NCBI RefSeq assembly: GCF_038622445.1 | Contig: NZ_CP152019.1 | Location: 1,195,001-1,259,000 of the forward strand | From: Sporosarcina sp. FSL K6-1522 | Lineage (GTDB): Bacteria > Bacillota > Bacilli > Bacillales_A > Planococcaceae | DNA: 64,000 nt | Reading direction: 5' to 3' | Part shown: positions 36,898 through 46,228 of the stretch, piece by piece | Position numbering within the stretch: position 1 is the first letter of the stretch | Layout: each line of letters opens with the position of its first letter | The notes under the pieces: model-generated | What the model was told of the DNA's origin: nothing | Seen by the model: the letters and a program-made list of their open reading frames with translations, nothing else | Databases searched by the model: none | Program-made: the position numbers and the translations under genes

Positions 36898-38091
36898 ATG
36901 AAGAAGAAAGTGTGGATTTGGGTCTTAAGTGTTGTTGGCGTTTTAGCGATCGCCACAACGGTCTATTTTGTGACGAAAGGTAAATCGGCAGGAGGATTTG
37001 AAGAAGAGTTTGAAGGTATGGGTGGTGTCCTTGCTCAAAAAGCGGCTGAACGTGATTTAGGTGAGTCGATTTTAGTGACGGGTAAAGTTGTTCCAGAAGA
37101 AGAGCAAAAAGTGTTTTTAGAAGCTGAGAATGGTGACATCCACGAATACTTAGTAACCGAAAACCAGGTTGTCAGTGCTGGAGATCCGCTATTTAAATAC
37201 GATGTGACTAAAATCGACGCAGAATATAACAAAGCGGTGCGTTCGAGAGATTTAGTTCAAAGTCGCTTAAAAATCGAACAAAATGAAATTGCTGATATAG
37301 GCAAGCGTTTGGCGGATATGAAGAAGAGAGTGAAAAATAACGATGAAGTGACACAAGAAGATGTCAACATGCTCGCAAAAGAAAAAGTGCAACTTGAAAT
37401 GGGTTATGAAGGGACGAAAGACGAACTCACTTCAGCCCAGGAGGCGATCAATGAATTGATGGCCCAAAAGAAAAGTATGACAGTTGTCAGTAAGATTAAC
37501 GGTATTGTTGTAAAGGTCAATAAAAACGTTGAGAAAACAGAGACAGGCTCAAGCGAACCGGTTATTCATATTATCTCCAATGAGCCGTTTAAGGTTATTG
37601 GAACGATGAGTGAATTTGACACGGTGAAAATTCAAGCAGAACAACCTGTTATTGTGCGTCCGAAAGTGTTTAAGGATCGAGAGTGGAATGGCGTTGTAGA
37701 ATCTGTTTCTCAATTCCCAGAAGGCGAAGGTGGCGGTGATGACTTTGGCGGTGGTGGCGGCAATGTCACGATGTATCCGTTTAAAGTGGCCATTACAGAT
37801 GACACATCCGAACTTCGACAAGGTTTTCACGTCTCAATGGAAATTAAGCTAGGAGGCGCACAAGTACTTGCTGTACCGCATATGGCGCTAATGATGGATG
37901 AAGAAGGACTTGAATACGTCTATGTACTTGTAGAAAACGTATTGGAAAAACGTGTCGTGCAAACTGGTGAAATGAATGATGAATTCATTGGGATTACAGA
38001 AGGTATTGCTGTAGACGAGCTCGTCATCATTAATCCAGATGAAAGTATGCATGAGGGAATGGAAGTGGATACCTTTGATGAAGTTGAGTGA
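36898..38091 (+). CDS. Membrane fusion (periplasmic-adaptor-type) protein, YknX/MacA-like
   Basis: The 397-aa HlyD-family adaptor has one N-terminal membrane anchor (VWIWVLSVVGVLAIATTVYFV) followed by an extracellular part: a split biotinyl-lipoyl domain (SILVTGKVVPEEEQKVFLEA... and MTVVSKINGIVVKVNKNVEK), a central coiled-coil hairpin (about residues 105-185) and beta-barrel domains. A Gly-rich insert GGGDDFGGGGGN interrupts the barrel near residue 280. The start ATG 36898 follows AGGGGGA. It forms an operon with the ABC ATPase and permease that follow; in B. subtilis the related YknWXYZ protects against the SDP killing factor. Confidence 0.88.
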   Translation: MKKKVWIWVLSVVGVLAIATTVYFVTKGKSAGGFEEEFEGMGGVLAQKAAERDLGESILVTGKVVPEEEQKVFLEAENGDIHEYLVTENQVVSAGDPLFKYDVTKIDAEYNKAVRSRDLVQSRLKIEQNEIADIGKRLADMKKRVKNNDEVTQEDVNMLAKEKVQLEMGYEGTKDELTSAQEAINELMAQKKSMTVVSKINGIVVKVNKNVEKTETGSSEPVIHIISNEPFKVIGTMSEFDTVKIQAEQPVIVRPKVFKDREWNGVVESVSQFPEGEGGGDDFGGGGGNVTMYPFKVAITDDTSELRQGFHVSMEIKLGGAQVLAVPHMALMMDEEGLEYVYVLVENVLEKRVVQTGEMNDEFIGITEGIAVDELVIINPDESMHEGMEVDTFDEVE

Positions 38092-38755
38092 TATAAAAAA
38101 AGTCTATGGAAATGGCTCGTTAAAGGTACCAGTGTTACATGGTATTGATTTAGAAATTGAAGATGGTGAATTTGTCGCGATTATGGGACCTTCCGGGTCA
38201 GGGAAGTCGACGCTCATGAACATTATCGGTTTCCTAGATACGCCAACAACCGGATCATACGAACTGAATGGTGACAACACAAGTACGGTCAAAGAAAATG
38301 CGCTGGCGGGATTAAGAAATAAGCATATCGGCTTTGTCTTTCAACAATTTTTCCTACTTCCTCGGCTAAATGCCTTGAAAAATGTCGAATGCCCATTGGT
38401 GTATGCGGGTGTTTCGAAACGAGAGCGCATAGAAAAAGCGAAGCAAATGTTAACGAAGGTTGGGTTGGAAGATCGGATGGGGCATTTACCAAGTGAACTA
38501 TCTGGCGGACAAAAGCAACGGGTCGCGATTGCGCGGGCGCTTGTCAACGATCCAACTATCATCTTAGCGGACGAGCCTACAGGTGCATTGGACTCAAAAA
38601 CGAGTGAACAGATTATGGAATTGCTCGTTGAACTAAACGAAGAAGGAAAAACGGTCATCATCGTCACGCACGAAGAGGAAATCGCTGCGTATACCGATCG
38701 AATCATCACGTTAAAAGACGGTCTGATTACCGATGATCGGAGGAAGACGTCTTGA
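38078..38755 (+). CDS. ABC transporter ATP-binding protein, YknY/MacB-NBD-like
   Basis: The 225-aa nucleotide-binding subunit has Walker A GPSGSGKST near residue 40, Q-loop FVFQQFFLLPRLNA, signature LSGGQKQRVAIARAL, Walker B IILADEPTGALD and H-loop VTHEEEIA. The FQxFxLLPxLxA and GALD text is typical of the MacB/LolD branch. The start is uncertain: ATG 38078 gives the family-typical KLSDIKKVYGNG opening and overlaps the adaptor gene by 14 bp; the frame is open back to 38039. Confidence 0.9.
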   Translation: MKLSDIKKVYGNGSLKVPVLHGIDLEIEDGEFVAIMGPSGSGKSTLMNIIGFLDTPTTGSYELNGDNTSTVKENALAGLRNKHIGFVFQQFFLLPRLNALKNVECPLVYAGVSKRERIEKAKQMLTKVGLEDRMGHLPSELSGGQKQRVAIARALVNDPTIILADEPTGALDSKTSEQIMELLVELNEEGKTVIIVTHEEEIAAYTDRIITLKDGLITDDRRKTS

Positions 38756-39966
38756 GTATTTGGGAAAGTTTAAAAATTGCTTTTTCTTCGATCTGGAACC
38801 ATAAAGTACGCTCCATTTTAACGATGCTCGGGATTATCATCGGTGTCGGGGCGGTTATCATCATCGTTGCAATCGGTGAAGGGGCAAAGCGTCAAATTGC
38901 GGAAGATGTATTTAGTACCGATAAAAACGCCATTGAGCTTTATTATGAACCAATGATGTCAGAGGATGGCACAGAGATGGATTATGAATGGCCCATGGTG
39001 ACAGGAACGGATCTAGAAGCACTCCAAGATTTGCCGGGGGTCAAGGCGGTACTCGGGACGAATCAGAGTTGGGCAACGATGGCGCATAACGAAGAACAAG
39101 CGGATATGATGATTACAGGTGTGGATGAACATTACTTTGCGGCGAAAGGTATTTCAATGCTTGAAGGAAGAACCTTTACGTCTAGGGATAATGAGAGCAT
39201 TAACCGAGTGGTGATGATTGACTCGGTCACGAGAGACAAATTCTTTCATGATGGGGAAGATGTCATTGGAGAAATTATTGAAGTGGCAGACAATCCTTAT
39301 AAAGTGATTGGCGTATACAAATCGACAATTCCTGAGGAAATGCTACAGTATGATGATTTCTCAAGTGGTGAAATGCTCATGCCAAGGACATTGGTCTCCA
39401 TGATGTTCGGAAATTATGAAGTCGACAATATTTCGGTCATTGGCGATTCGCCTGAAACGCTGACAGAAACGGCACAGTTAGCTGGGGACACGCTAACTGA
39501 AGTGATGAAGTTAGAGAATGGTATGTATACAAGCTATGATATGGGCGATTATGAAGCAGAGCTTGAAAGCTATTTTACGACGATTACGTTGTTCATCGGT
39601 AGTATTGCCGGCATCTCGCTCTTAGTAGGTGGCATCGGTGTCATGAACATTATGCTCGTATCGGTTACGGAACGGACGCGGGAAATTGGTTTGCGAAAAG
39701 CATTGGGGGCAACAAGAGGAAGAATCTTGCTACAGTTCCTAATCGAATCGGTCACGTTAACTTCTTTAGGCGGACTGATTGGAATTGGCTTTGCGGCAGG
39801 TGCAACGTTTATTGCTTCTCAATTATTGCCTTTCCAAGCTGTCATTAGCCCGTTAGTTGTTGTGATAGGTTTCTGTTTCTCGGCCTTTATTGGCATTGTG
39901 TTTGGAATCCTTCCAGCTAACAAAGCTTCTAAACTAAGTCCAATTGAAGCGCTACGGTATGAATAA
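38752..39966 (+). CDS. ABC transporter permease, YknZ/MacB-like
   Basis: The 404-aa MacB-fold permease has TM1 in the segment SILTMLGIIIGVGAVIIIVAI, a large extracytoplasmic domain of about 220 residues (MacB_PCD), then three C-terminal helices (FIGSIAGISLLVGGIGVMNI, the FtsX-like VTERTREIGLRKALGATRG coupling region, and ISPLVVVIGFCFSAFIGIVFG), ending KASKLSPIEALRYE. A TTG start at 38752 with GGAGG 8 bp upstream overlaps the ATPase by 4 bp. Mechanotransmission export of a peptide or lipid-like toxin is the usual role. Confidence 0.9.
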   Translation: MSIWESLKIAFSSIWNHKVRSILTMLGIIIGVGAVIIIVAIGEGAKRQIAEDVFSTDKNAIELYYEPMMSEDGTEMDYEWPMVTGTDLEALQDLPGVKAVLGTNQSWATMAHNEEQADMMITGVDEHYFAAKGISMLEGRTFTSRDNESINRVVMIDSVTRDKFFHDGEDVIGEIIEVADNPYKVIGVYKSTIPEEMLQYDDFSSGEMLMPRTLVSMMFGNYEVDNISVIGDSPETLTETAQLAGDTLTEVMKLENGMYTSYDMGDYEAELESYFTTITLFIGSIAGISLLVGGIGVMNIMLVSVTERTREIGLRKALGATRGRILLQFLIESVTLTSLGGLIGIGFAAGATFIASQLLPFQAVISPLVVVIGFCFSAFIGIVFGILPANKASKLSPIEALRYE

Positions 39967-39970
39967 ATGA

Positions 39971-40016
39971 GAAGAAAAAGCTCGAATCGTTTGTTGCTGA
40001 TTCGGGCTTTTTCTTC
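39971..40016 (+). terminator. Terminator of the MacAB/YknXYZ-like operon
   Basis: GAAGAAAAAGCxCGAATC / GATTCGxGCTTTTTCTTC, ending in T-rich sequence, right after the permease stop. Confidence 0.88.
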
Positions 40017-40045
40017 ATAATTGTATCCTTTTTTCAAAAATGTAA

Positions 40046-40074
40046 TTGCTATAAAAATGGTGCTGCCTTATAAT
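40046..40074 (+). promoter_or_regulatory. Sigma-A promoter of the B12 operon
   Basis: TTGCTA at 40046-40051 and TATAAT at 40069-40074 with a 17-bp spacer, about 30 bp ahead of the riboswitch. Confidence 0.8.
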
Positions 40075-40106
40075 GAGGAAGATTGTGACAATTGAATAGT
40101 AGATAT

Positions 40107-40275
40107 TTTGGTTCTTTGCCCTTCGGTAAAGATTAAAAAGGAATCAGGTGAAAATCCTGAACGGACCGGCCACTGTAAATGGGAAGTGACTTCTATTTAA
40201 CGCCACTGGTGTAACAACTGGGAAGGCAGAAGAAACGATTCAACCCATAAGTCAGGAGACTTGCCAAAGTATACA
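40107..40275 (+). ncRNA. Cobalamin (B12) riboswitch
   Basis: All landmark pieces of the adenosylcobalamin class are present in order: AAAAGGAATCAGGTGAAAATCC near 40135-40156 (long run here given only as landmarks AAAAGG, GGTGAAAATCC), GGCCACTGTAAATGGGAA, GCCACTGG, TGGGAAGGC and the B12 box AAGTCAGGAGACTTGCC near 40249-40265. It lies between a promoter and a terminator hairpin and precedes the surface-protein gene. Gene expression is therefore expected to fall when B12 is plentiful. Confidence 0.95.
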
Positions 40276-40344
40276 TGCATTATACCTTCCAGGAAAAAGG
40301 TTGCATTGTGTATCTTTGAATTTATTCATTTATCGAGAATACAT

Positions 40345-40382
40345 AGCTCTTACCTCTTTTTCTGGGGGTGGGGGCTTTTTTG
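40345..40382 (+). terminator. Riboswitch-controlled terminator
   Basis: AGCTCTTACCTC pairs (with G-U pairs) with GGGGGTGGGGGCT and is followed by TTTTTT, 70 bp after the B12 box and before the coding start. A competing pairing ATACATGC / GCATTGTGTAT (40270-40313) could be the antiterminator side. This fits transcription attenuation. Confidence 0.75.
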
Positions 40383-40453
40383 TTTATAAAAAAATAAACA
40401 GGAGGGATTCAGGATTACCATCGAAAAGACCTGAAAATAGGGAGGATTGGCAA

Positions 40454-43400
40454 TTGGAGACGCTACATAAACAGTTGATAAAAAGTTTTTCAATCATGAT
40501 GAGTTTGTTACTTGTATTTTCGATAGTAGTACCGACAGTTCAAGCTACAGATACTGAGGAGAGAGAGGAAAGTAATCTTCTCATCGAAGCGTCGGAAAGC
40601 ACTTCACTAGATACAATGATTCAGGATACGGTTCGGTATTATCAATCGACTACTACGAACCTTGTATCGTGGTGGGAAATGGTTGCCTTATGGGGGGCTG
40701 GCGAGAATTTAGCGAATGGTTCTTGGTCATTGCCAAGTTGGCAAACAAAAGATCCTGGATTGAAGGAAGACACGTTTGATACGGAACATATCCGTTATAT
40801 ATTTGGCTTGCTAGCGATGGGGAAAAATCCTTCGCAAGCATGGGAAACCGAGAGGAACTTGTACGCTGAATTGGCCGCACAGCAACAAGAAGATGGCTCA
40901 ATTGGGGGTATGAACAAACATGCATGGGCAATGCTTGCATTAGATGCCGGCGAGAAATTAGGCCATGATACGGGAACTTGGGATAAAAGTAAGAAACAAC
41001 AAGCGCTAAAGTACGTGTTGGATTCGCAAAAGGATGACGGCGGCTTTGCTCTTTTTGGTACTGAATCTGACACGGACATAACGGGGATGGTATTACTTGC
41101 GCTAGGAAACTATCGAGGGGATAGTGCTGCAGATGCAGCTATTGAACGAGCGAAGGCATATTTGAAATTACGACAGTTAGACTTAGAGAATGGTGGATTT
41201 AATTCTGCAGGCAGATTCGGAATGGGGGATAATGCTAACAGTCTTTCCACTTCTGTTTCAGGACTAGTGGCAGTTGGAGAAAATCTATTAGTTGAGAAGT
41301 GGACTGTGAATGGAAATACCATAGTGGATGCCTATAAAGGTTTCCAATTAGAAAATGGCGGGTTTAAGTGGAAGCACGACGATGCAAAAGTAAACGGGAT
41401 GGCGACAGAGCAAGCACTCATTGCTTTGACAGATATTCAAACAGGGAAATCAGTGTGGCAACGAATTGCTGAACCGAGAGTAGAAGAGAAACCAGATGGA
41501 GAAAACGCCGTTCAATTAGCGATTCAAAGCGCGAGCGAACTAATGATTCAGAAGGGGGTTGTGAGTGAATGGCAAGCAATTGGGCTTGCGAGAGCTGGTA
41601 TTGAGGTACCGGCGAGTTACAACAATTATTTTAAGGAAAACTTGAATAGTCAAGTCATTACCAAGGTAGGTTCTGGAAGACTGAAAATTACTGATGTCGA
41701 ACGTTTAGCAATTGCAGCGGCAGCACTTGGACTTGATGCACGCAATGTTGACGGACAAGGGTTTAGCTTAATCGACAAGATCCATACAAGTGAGCATTGG
41801 ACATGGGAAAATACCGATAGCATTCTTTATCAAGGTAATAACGGTATTATTTTTGCGCTTATTGCCCTCGATTCAAAAGCGTTTGCAGTCCCTGAAGATG
41901 CAAAATGGACGCGGGATAAGCTTGTTGCTGAACTATTAAAGAACCAAAAAACAGATGGTTCATGGAGTCTGCAAGCATCTACATCAGGATCGACAAGTAT
42001 AGATATTACTGCAATGGCACTCACTGCATTAGCTCCTTATCATCACAAATCAGACGTGAAAAATGCAATCGATAAAGCAGCAGCTTTTATATCAACTGCG
42101 CAAGGTCCGACAGGCGGATTTAACGAAGTATTTGTGGGTGGGATTTCCAGTGAAGCGACATCACAAGTCATCATTGGATTAACAGCTAATAATATCGATC
42201 CACGTGGTGAGCGGTTTACAAAAAACGGTACCGATTTAATTGACCATTTATTGAGCTTCAAAGCGGATGATGGTGGTTTTAAACATATAATGGATGAAAA
42301 GACATCCAATGGTATGGCAAATGAGCAGGCCTTACAAGCGCTTGTCGCATTTGATTTATTTACAAAAGGTGAAGGTCGACTGTATGACTTTGGGAAAGAA
42401 GTTCAACCTGACCCAGAAACGGGCGTCATGCCAGTACCACCAGGCGAACCATTTGAATTAAACGATAGCTTCCAACCGGATACTAGCAAGCCCGTCATAC
42501 TTGCTTTTGCGGGAAATAATGAGCAATCATTGCCAAAGGTTACGGCAGAACGTGGAAAAGCTAAGTTAGAGATTCCGGCAGGTACACAAGTGACGTCAAC
42601 AGATTGGGATGGGAAAATTCAAGCACCAACAACGCTAGCAACGAGTGAGAGCGTTAAGGCAACTATTGACGCAAAATTGGGAGATAGAAAAATCGCGAAA
42701 ATGGGCAGTCATATAAAAGTTGGTGGAGCTAAACCAATTCACTTTAATGACTATGTCACGCTTACGCTTAGTGGTTATGGAGCCAATGAAGCGGGATTGA
42801 TAAACACTTCGGGTACATTCGAATTGATTAAAAAATATTCGACAAAGGCCGAGGCAGCAAGTGCGACACAGGATGTCTATGCCTATCCAGAGGGCAATGA
42901 TCTCATTATTAAAACCAAGCATTTTACGGAGTTTCTAACGTTTGAAACGGAAGCTGTAGAACCAGAAAATCCGGGTACGGGTGGTGGCGGTGAAACGACT
43001 CCACCAGCTACAAAAACGGTAACACTTTCAGTTGAAAAACGAACGATGGACGGTACGGACATTATCAAGGCGATGGATGTATCACTACAAAGTGGAGATA
43101 CAGCGTTTACGTTATTGAAAAGGGTCGTTGGTGAAAAAGGAATTTCAATCGATTATATTGGTAACGGAGCGACATTGTATGTACAAGCCATTGATGGACT
43201 AGGAGAGTTTGATGGTGGTCCGGATAGTGGTTGGATGTATTCAGTGAATGGTATATATCCAAATTTCAGCGCAGGACTTTACACACTTCAAGACGGTGAC
43301 GTGCTTCGTTGGAGATATACAAAAGATTTAGGCCATGATATCGGCGGCGGTTATGTTCCGGAAGGTGGAAATCCAGGTGGCGGTGGTAGTACAAATCCAG

Positions 43401-44494
43401 AGCCTAATCCCGATGAAGGAGAAATTTTGGTGCCATCTGATAAACCATTCGTGTTAGATCAGGCGTATCAAAATGATGCGACGGTACCTGTCACTGCAAA
43501 CTTTGGCGAGCAAACGGTGTTACCGCAAGTGACAGCGCCGCGTGGCAATACATTATTAGAAGTTGGACAAGGCACAAAAGTGACATCGGATTGGGATGGT
43601 AAGCTTCAATTGCCGACTAGCTTGAGTACAACCGGATTCGATTTGCAACAAATCAATAAGGTTTTAGGACTAAACGGTCTGACCGTTTCAGCACTTGATT
43701 TTCGTTTGAAAGTCGGCGGCGCTAAAACCATCACTTTCGATCAACATGTGACGTTGACATTAAAAGGTCGAGGGGATATGGAAGTTGGTTTCATTGATGA
43801 CAAAGGTAATTTTAAACTGATTAAAAAGTATCCATCAGCTATTCGTGCAACAGATAACGAATATGCATATCCGAGCGGGAAAGATTTGATTATCCAAACG
43901 AATCACTTTACAGAATTCGTTACTTTTAAACCAACAGTCATTGACAAACCGATTGAGTTTACGGATGTCGGCAACAACTGGGCGAAAGAATTTATCGAAA
44001 AAGCAGCCCAAACTGGGGTTATTAAAGGTTATCCAGATGGAACGTTCCGTCCGAATAATACGATAACACGTGCGCAGGCAGCATCGATTGTCGTTCGTGG
44101 TTTAGGATTGACGACGGACAAGTCAGCGCCGTTCCAAGATATCATCGGCTATGACAAAGAAACGCAGCAGGAAATTGCGGCTGCTTATCAGCATGGCATT
44201 GTTATTGGACAACAAGGGAAATTCAATCCCGGCAATGAAGTGACGCGGTCACAACTCGCGCTGATGTTACACCGTGCGTATACGCAAAAAACGGGGAAAG
44301 AATACGTCACGAAGCAAACAGCTCCGTACCCAGATATTGGTGGCTATGATGAAGAAACAGTTAATGCGATTTCGATGTTATATGAATTAGAAATTGCGAC
44401 AGGTTCTGATGGAAAGTACAAGCCGGCTGCGGCGACAACACGTGCGCAAGCGGCAAAAATGTTTGTTAATTTCTTTGAGCATTTGGAACGTTGA
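40454..44494 (+). CDS. S-layer-anchored transcobalamin-like B12-binding surface protein
   Basis: A 1346-aa secreted protein. Signal peptide 1-31 (ends VVPTVQA). Two alpha/alpha-toroid regions of prenyltransferase/squalene-oxidase repeat type (about 50-335 and 350-645; repeats such as DGGFALFG, NGGFKWKH, DGSWSL, DDGGFKH). A beta domain follows (664-832), then DUF4430, the transcobalamin C-terminal-like domain (854-962, SGWMYSVNGIYPNF), a second copy of the beta domain (992-1159), and three SLH repeats (1167-1346) for cell-wall anchoring. Barrel plus DUF4430 is the order of animal intrinsic factor/transcobalamin, and a B12 riboswitch controls the gene, so I infer cobalamin capture at the surface. 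TTG 40454 follows GGAGG by 8 bp; the longer frame would overlap the riboswitch. Confidence 0.87.
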   Translation: METLHKQLIKSFSIMMSLLLVFSIVVPTVQATDTEEREESNLLIEASESTSLDTMIQDTVRYYQSTTTNLVSWWEMVALWGAGENLANGSWSLPSWQTKDPGLKEDTFDTEHIRYIFGLLAMGKNPSQAWETERNLYAELAAQQQEDGSIGGMNKHAWAMLALDAGEKLGHDTGTWDKSKKQQALKYVLDSQKDDGGFALFGTESDTDITGMVLLALGNYRGDSAADAAIERAKAYLKLRQLDLENGGFNSAGRFGMGDNANSLSTSVSGLVAVGENLLVEKWTVNGNTIVDAYKGFQLENGGFKWKHDDAKVNGMATEQALIALTDIQTGKSVWQRIAEPRVEEKPDGENAVQLAIQSASELMIQKGVVSEWQAIGLARAGIEVPASYNNYFKENLNSQVITKVGSGRLKITDVERLAIAAAALGLDARNVDGQGFSLIDKIHTSEHWTWENTDSILYQGNNGIIFALIALDSKAFAVPEDAKWTRDKLVAELLKNQKTDGSWSLQASTSGSTSIDITAMALTALAPYHHKSDVKNAIDKAAAFISTAQGPTGGFNEVFVGGISSEATSQVIIGLTANNIDPRGERFTKNGTDLIDHLLSFKADDGGFKHIMDEKTSNGMANEQALQALVAFDLFTKGEGRLYDFGKEVQPDPETGVMPVPPGEPFELNDSFQPDTSKPVILAFAGNNEQSLPKVTAERGKAKLEIPAGTQVTSTDWDGKIQAPTTLATSESVKATIDAKLGDRKIAKMGSHIKVGGAKPIHFNDYVTLTLSGYGANEAGLINTSGTFELIKKYSTKAEAASATQDVYAYPEGNDLIIKTKHFTEFLTFETEAVEPENPGTGGGGETTPPATKTVTLSVEKRTMDGTDIIKAMDVSLQSGDTAFTLLKRVVGEKGISIDYIGNGATLYVQAIDGLGEFDGGPDSGWMYSVNGIYPNFSAGLYTLQDGDVLRWRYTKDLGHDIGGGYVPEGGNPGGGGSTNPEPNPDEGEILVPSDKPFVLDQAYQNDATVPVTANFGEQTVLPQVTAPRGNTLLEVGQGTKVTSDWDGKLQLPTSLSTTGFDLQQINKVLGLNGLTVSALDFRLKVGGAKTITFDQHVTLTLKGRGDMEVGFIDDKGNFKLIKKYPSAIRATDNEYAYPSGKDLIIQTNHFTEFVTFKPTVIDKPIEFTDVGNNWAKEFIEKAAQTGVIKGYPDGTFRPNNTITRAQAASIVVRGLGLTTDKSAPFQDIIGYDKETQQEIAAAYQHGIVIGQQGKFNPGNEVTRSQLALMLHRAYTQKTGKEYVTKQTAPYPDIGGYDEETVNAISMLYELEIATGSDGKYKPAAATTRAQAAKMFVNFFEHLER

Positions 44495-44510
44495 TCCACC
44501 ATTGAACGCG

Positions 44511-44557
44511 CCAGTTGCCGCCACAATTCGAAGGACGCGAATGGTGTCGGTAACTGG
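44511..44557 (+). other. Intercistronic hairpin between the two SLH genes
   Basis: The long stem CCAGTTGCCGxCACxATTCG / CGAATxGTGxCGGxAACTGG has no T-run. It is probably an mRNA stability or processing element that sets different levels of the two proteins. Confidence 0.6.
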
Positions 44558-44598
44558 ACACTGGTGAGAGATAGGAATCTTAGAAGGGGGTTAATAAA

Positions 44599-46188
44599 TT
44601 GACGTTATTAGAAAAAATGACGACTAGATTACTAGTTATGATGTTGGTTTGTGCACTTGTTTTAACACCGATAAGTCTTGCACAAGCAGAAGAATATGAG
44701 CAGGTAGCAAATGGTGCACAAAGTACTGCAAATGTACTTCAACCTGTCATTGATGCGGCTAGTGCCCAAATGATAGGTCAAGGGATTGATAGTGAGTGGC
44801 AGGCGATTGGTCTTGCACGGGCTGGAAAGGTCGTTCCGAAAACGTATGAACAAGCGTATCTAGAACATTTACAAGATCAAGTGCTTACGAAATCCGGAAA
44901 AGGCCGGATGAAAATTACTGATGTCGAGCGTTTGGCGATAGCGGCAGTCGCGATTGGCAAAGACCCGACGAATATCGATGGCAAAGGCTTTAACCTGATT
45001 GAGAAAATCTACAACAGTGAGTCATGGACAACAGGCGCGGACAGCCTAACATTCCAAGGGAATAACGGCATTATTTTCGCGCTTATTGCACTGGATTCAC
45101 AAGCATTTGAAGTACCGAAAACTGCGAAATGGACACGTGAGAAACTTGTAGCGGAATTGTTGAAATACCAAAAAGCAGAAGGTGCATGGAGTTTGTCAAC
45201 GTCGACAACCGGGGCAGCGAGTTATGATATTACGGCGATGGCACTTACGGCTTTAGCTCCTTATCGTGAACAACCAGCAGTAAAAGTGGCAATTGATAAA
45301 GCAGTTACTTTTTTGTCAAAAGAACAAGGTCCAACTGGTGGATTTAATGAGGCATTTGTTGGCGGGATTTCAAGTGAGGCTACTTCCCAGGTCATTATTG
45401 GTTTGACGGCGAATGCCATTGATCCAAGGGGAGCGCAATTTACGAAGAATGGCACGAACTTGGTCGATCATTTATTGGGCTTCCGTACACAGGATGGCGG
45501 ATTTAAGCATACGATTGAGGACAAGCAATCTAATGGGATGGCAACGGAGCAAGCGTTACAAGCACTTGTAGCAGTGGAGCTTTATACAAAGGGAGCGGGA
45601 TCACTTTATCATTTTGGCAAGAATCCTGTAAAGCCTGACCCTAATCCAATTCCGTTTCTAGATGTCAAAGGGCATTGGGCCATTGATTTTATCCGACAAG
45701 CAACGGAGGCTGGCATCATAAAGGGCTATCCAGATGGCAGTTTTAAACCGGATGCCCACTTAACACGTGCACAAGCCATTTCAATTATTGTACGTGCGTT
45801 GGATTTGAAAGGAGAAGCAACGTCCCCGTTTACGGATATTGGAGGTTATGCAAAAGAGACGCAAGCGGAGATAGCGGCGGCATATCAGCATGGGCTTGTT
45901 GTGAATCAGAATGGTAAGTTCATGCCTGGAAATAAAGTGACGCGTGCACAAATTGCGCTTATGTTGGCGCGTGCGTATGACTATAAAACAGGCGGCAAAT
46001 ACAACGCTTCCATTAAAGTTCCTTATTCAGATATCGGTAGCCTTGATTCGGAAGCGGTGAATGCTGTTTTGATGCTGTATGAGCTTGACATTGCAACGGG
46101 GGCAAACGGAAAATACAATCCAGGAAACCCAACAACGCGTGCACAAGCGGCAAAAATGCTCGTCAATTTCTTTGATGAAGTGAAATGA
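44599..46188 (+). CDS. SLH surface protein with a single alpha/alpha-toroid, paralogue of the preceding gene
   Basis: The 529-aa secreted protein has signal peptide 1-30 (ending ISLAQA), one alpha/alpha-toroid (about 45-340) and three SLH repeats (about 350-529). The toroid is highly similar to residues 350-645 of the preceding protein, sharing runs such as SEWQAIGLARAG, KITDVERLAIAA, FQGNNGIIFALIALDS-like text and GGISSEATSQVIIGLTAN, so it arose by duplication. It lacks the DUF4430 half. The start TTG 44599 has AGAAGGGGG upstream. Its place inside the B12 operon suggests that it presents a barrel for cobalamin that is completed by a DUF4430 partner such as the next gene product (inference). 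Confidence 0.85.
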   Translation: MTLLEKMTTRLLVMMLVCALVLTPISLAQAEEYEQVANGAQSTANVLQPVIDAASAQMIGQGIDSEWQAIGLARAGKVVPKTYEQAYLEHLQDQVLTKSGKGRMKITDVERLAIAAVAIGKDPTNIDGKGFNLIEKIYNSESWTTGADSLTFQGNNGIIFALIALDSQAFEVPKTAKWTREKLVAELLKYQKAEGAWSLSTSTTGAASYDITAMALTALAPYREQPAVKVAIDKAVTFLSKEQGPTGGFNEAFVGGISSEATSQVIIGLTANAIDPRGAQFTKNGTNLVDHLLGFRTQDGGFKHTIEDKQSNGMATEQALQALVAVELYTKGAGSLYHFGKNPVKPDPNPIPFLDVKGHWAIDFIRQATEAGIIKGYPDGSFKPDAHLTRAQAISIIVRALDLKGEATSPFTDIGGYAKETQAEIAAAYQHGLVVNQNGKFMPGNKVTRAQIALMLARAYDYKTGGKYNASIKVPYSDIGSLDSEAVNAVLMLYELDIATGANGKYNPGNPTTRAQAAKMLVNFFDEVK

Positions 46189-46228
46189 AATCGATCATTT
46201 CCATAACGAGAGTGAAGGAGGGGCATCG

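Noticed and set aside
40301..40453. Upstream extension of the large SLH protein
   Set aside because: It would overlap the riboswitch terminator and delay the signal peptide by 51 residues; TTG 40454 has a proper ribosome site and gives a normal signal peptide.
40454..46188. Terpene cyclase or prenyltransferase enzymes
   Set aside because: The repeats are of the prenyltransferase/squalene-oxidase type, but signal peptides, SLH anchors, DUF4430 linkage and the B12 riboswitch argue against an intracellular isoprenoid enzyme.
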